Position numbers and translations under genes: made by a program
Notes under the pieces: model-generated
What the model saw: the letters and a program-made list of their open reading frames with translations, nothing else
Told to the model about the DNA's origin: nothing
Databases searched by the model: none
Shown: piece after piece, positions 6,638-6,676 of the stretch
Position numbering within the stretch: position 1 is the first letter of the stretch
Layout: the number at the start of each line of letters is the position of its first letter
DNA from: Planctomycetota bacterium
GTDB taxonomy: Bacteria > Planctomycetota > Phycisphaerae > Sedimentisphaerales > Anaerobacaceae
Assembly (NCBI GenBank): GCA_022567055.1
Contig: JADFHU010000317.1
Location: 1 to 6,676 of the forward strand
DNA length: 6,676 nt
Reading direction: 5' to 3'

Positions 6638-6676
6638 GGTCAATCACCGGGAACTGGCTGGGCTCTGGGCGAGAAT

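Larger units (their letters stand above)
6376..6676. other. Non-coding upstream region; no supported gene
   Basis: No convincing coding frame is seen on either strand in this 301-bp stretch. It holds the promoter candidate, two inverted repeats and the terminator-like hairpin described separately. On the minus strand the frames entering from the right edge stop within the first 16 codons; the longest (15 codons, stop near 6629-6631) could be the tail of an upstream gene but has nothing recognisable. A second AAGGAGG at 6554-6560 has no ordinary start codon at a good distance. Confidence 0.6.

Noticed and set aside
1..6676. CRISPR array, tRNA, transposon ends or a defence cassette
   Set aside because: No regular short repeats, cloverleaf, transposase motif or target-site duplication was seen; nearly all of 1-6375 is explained by three ordinary exported-protein genes.

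Overview
The window looks like a piece of a Planctomycetota (PVC superphylum) genome. The main reason is an uninterrupted minus-strand cluster pairing a large cytochrome-c-like PSCyt1/DUF1549/DUF1553 protein with a DUF1501 protein. This pair is greatly expanded in planctomycetes and also occurs in Verrucomicrobia and Lentisphaerae. The base composition is moderately GC-rich, and the secreted multi-domain LamG protein fits the same group. The exact genus cannot be told from this sequence.

Layout, read in the direction of transcription (right to left). About 6376-6676 is a non-coding upstream region. It has a good sigma70-type promoter candidate (-10 at 6610-6615, -35 at 6632-6637), a predicted leader of roughly 230 nt, inverted repeats, and a terminator-like hairpin with a T8 run just before the ribosome binding site. 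Next comes a 959-residue secreted mosaic protein (3496-6375): signal peptide, LamG, Fn3-like, discoidin (F5/8 C)-like, second Fn3-like, 'IDDMESY'-type beta-sandwich and a C-terminal beta-rich module. After a 19-bp gap comes a 1023-residue PSCyt1-DUF1549-DUF1553 protein (405-3476) with two CxxCH haem-attachment motifs and an embedded beta-sandwich domain. After a further 29-bp gap comes the N-terminal 125 residues of a DUF1501 protein with a twin-arginine leader (1-375), which runs off the left edge.

The tight spacing, the shared strand and the presence of export signals on all three products suggest one operon for exported proteins. A reasonable inference is that the LamG/discoidin protein binds a glycan or other surface ligand while the haem protein and the DUF1501 protein act on the same substrate or in the same compartment. 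The biochemical functions of DUF1549, DUF1553 and DUF1501 are not established, and no substrate can be assigned here. The two full-length genes each have an upstream in-frame ATG that gives a longer reading frame, but clear Shine-Dalgarno sequences and signal peptides favour the shorter starts used here.

No tRNA, rRNA, CRISPR array, insertion sequence or defence-type system was seen. The most notable material is the unusual mosaic protein, the putative regulated leader before it, and the internal 750-bp-spaced repeat.
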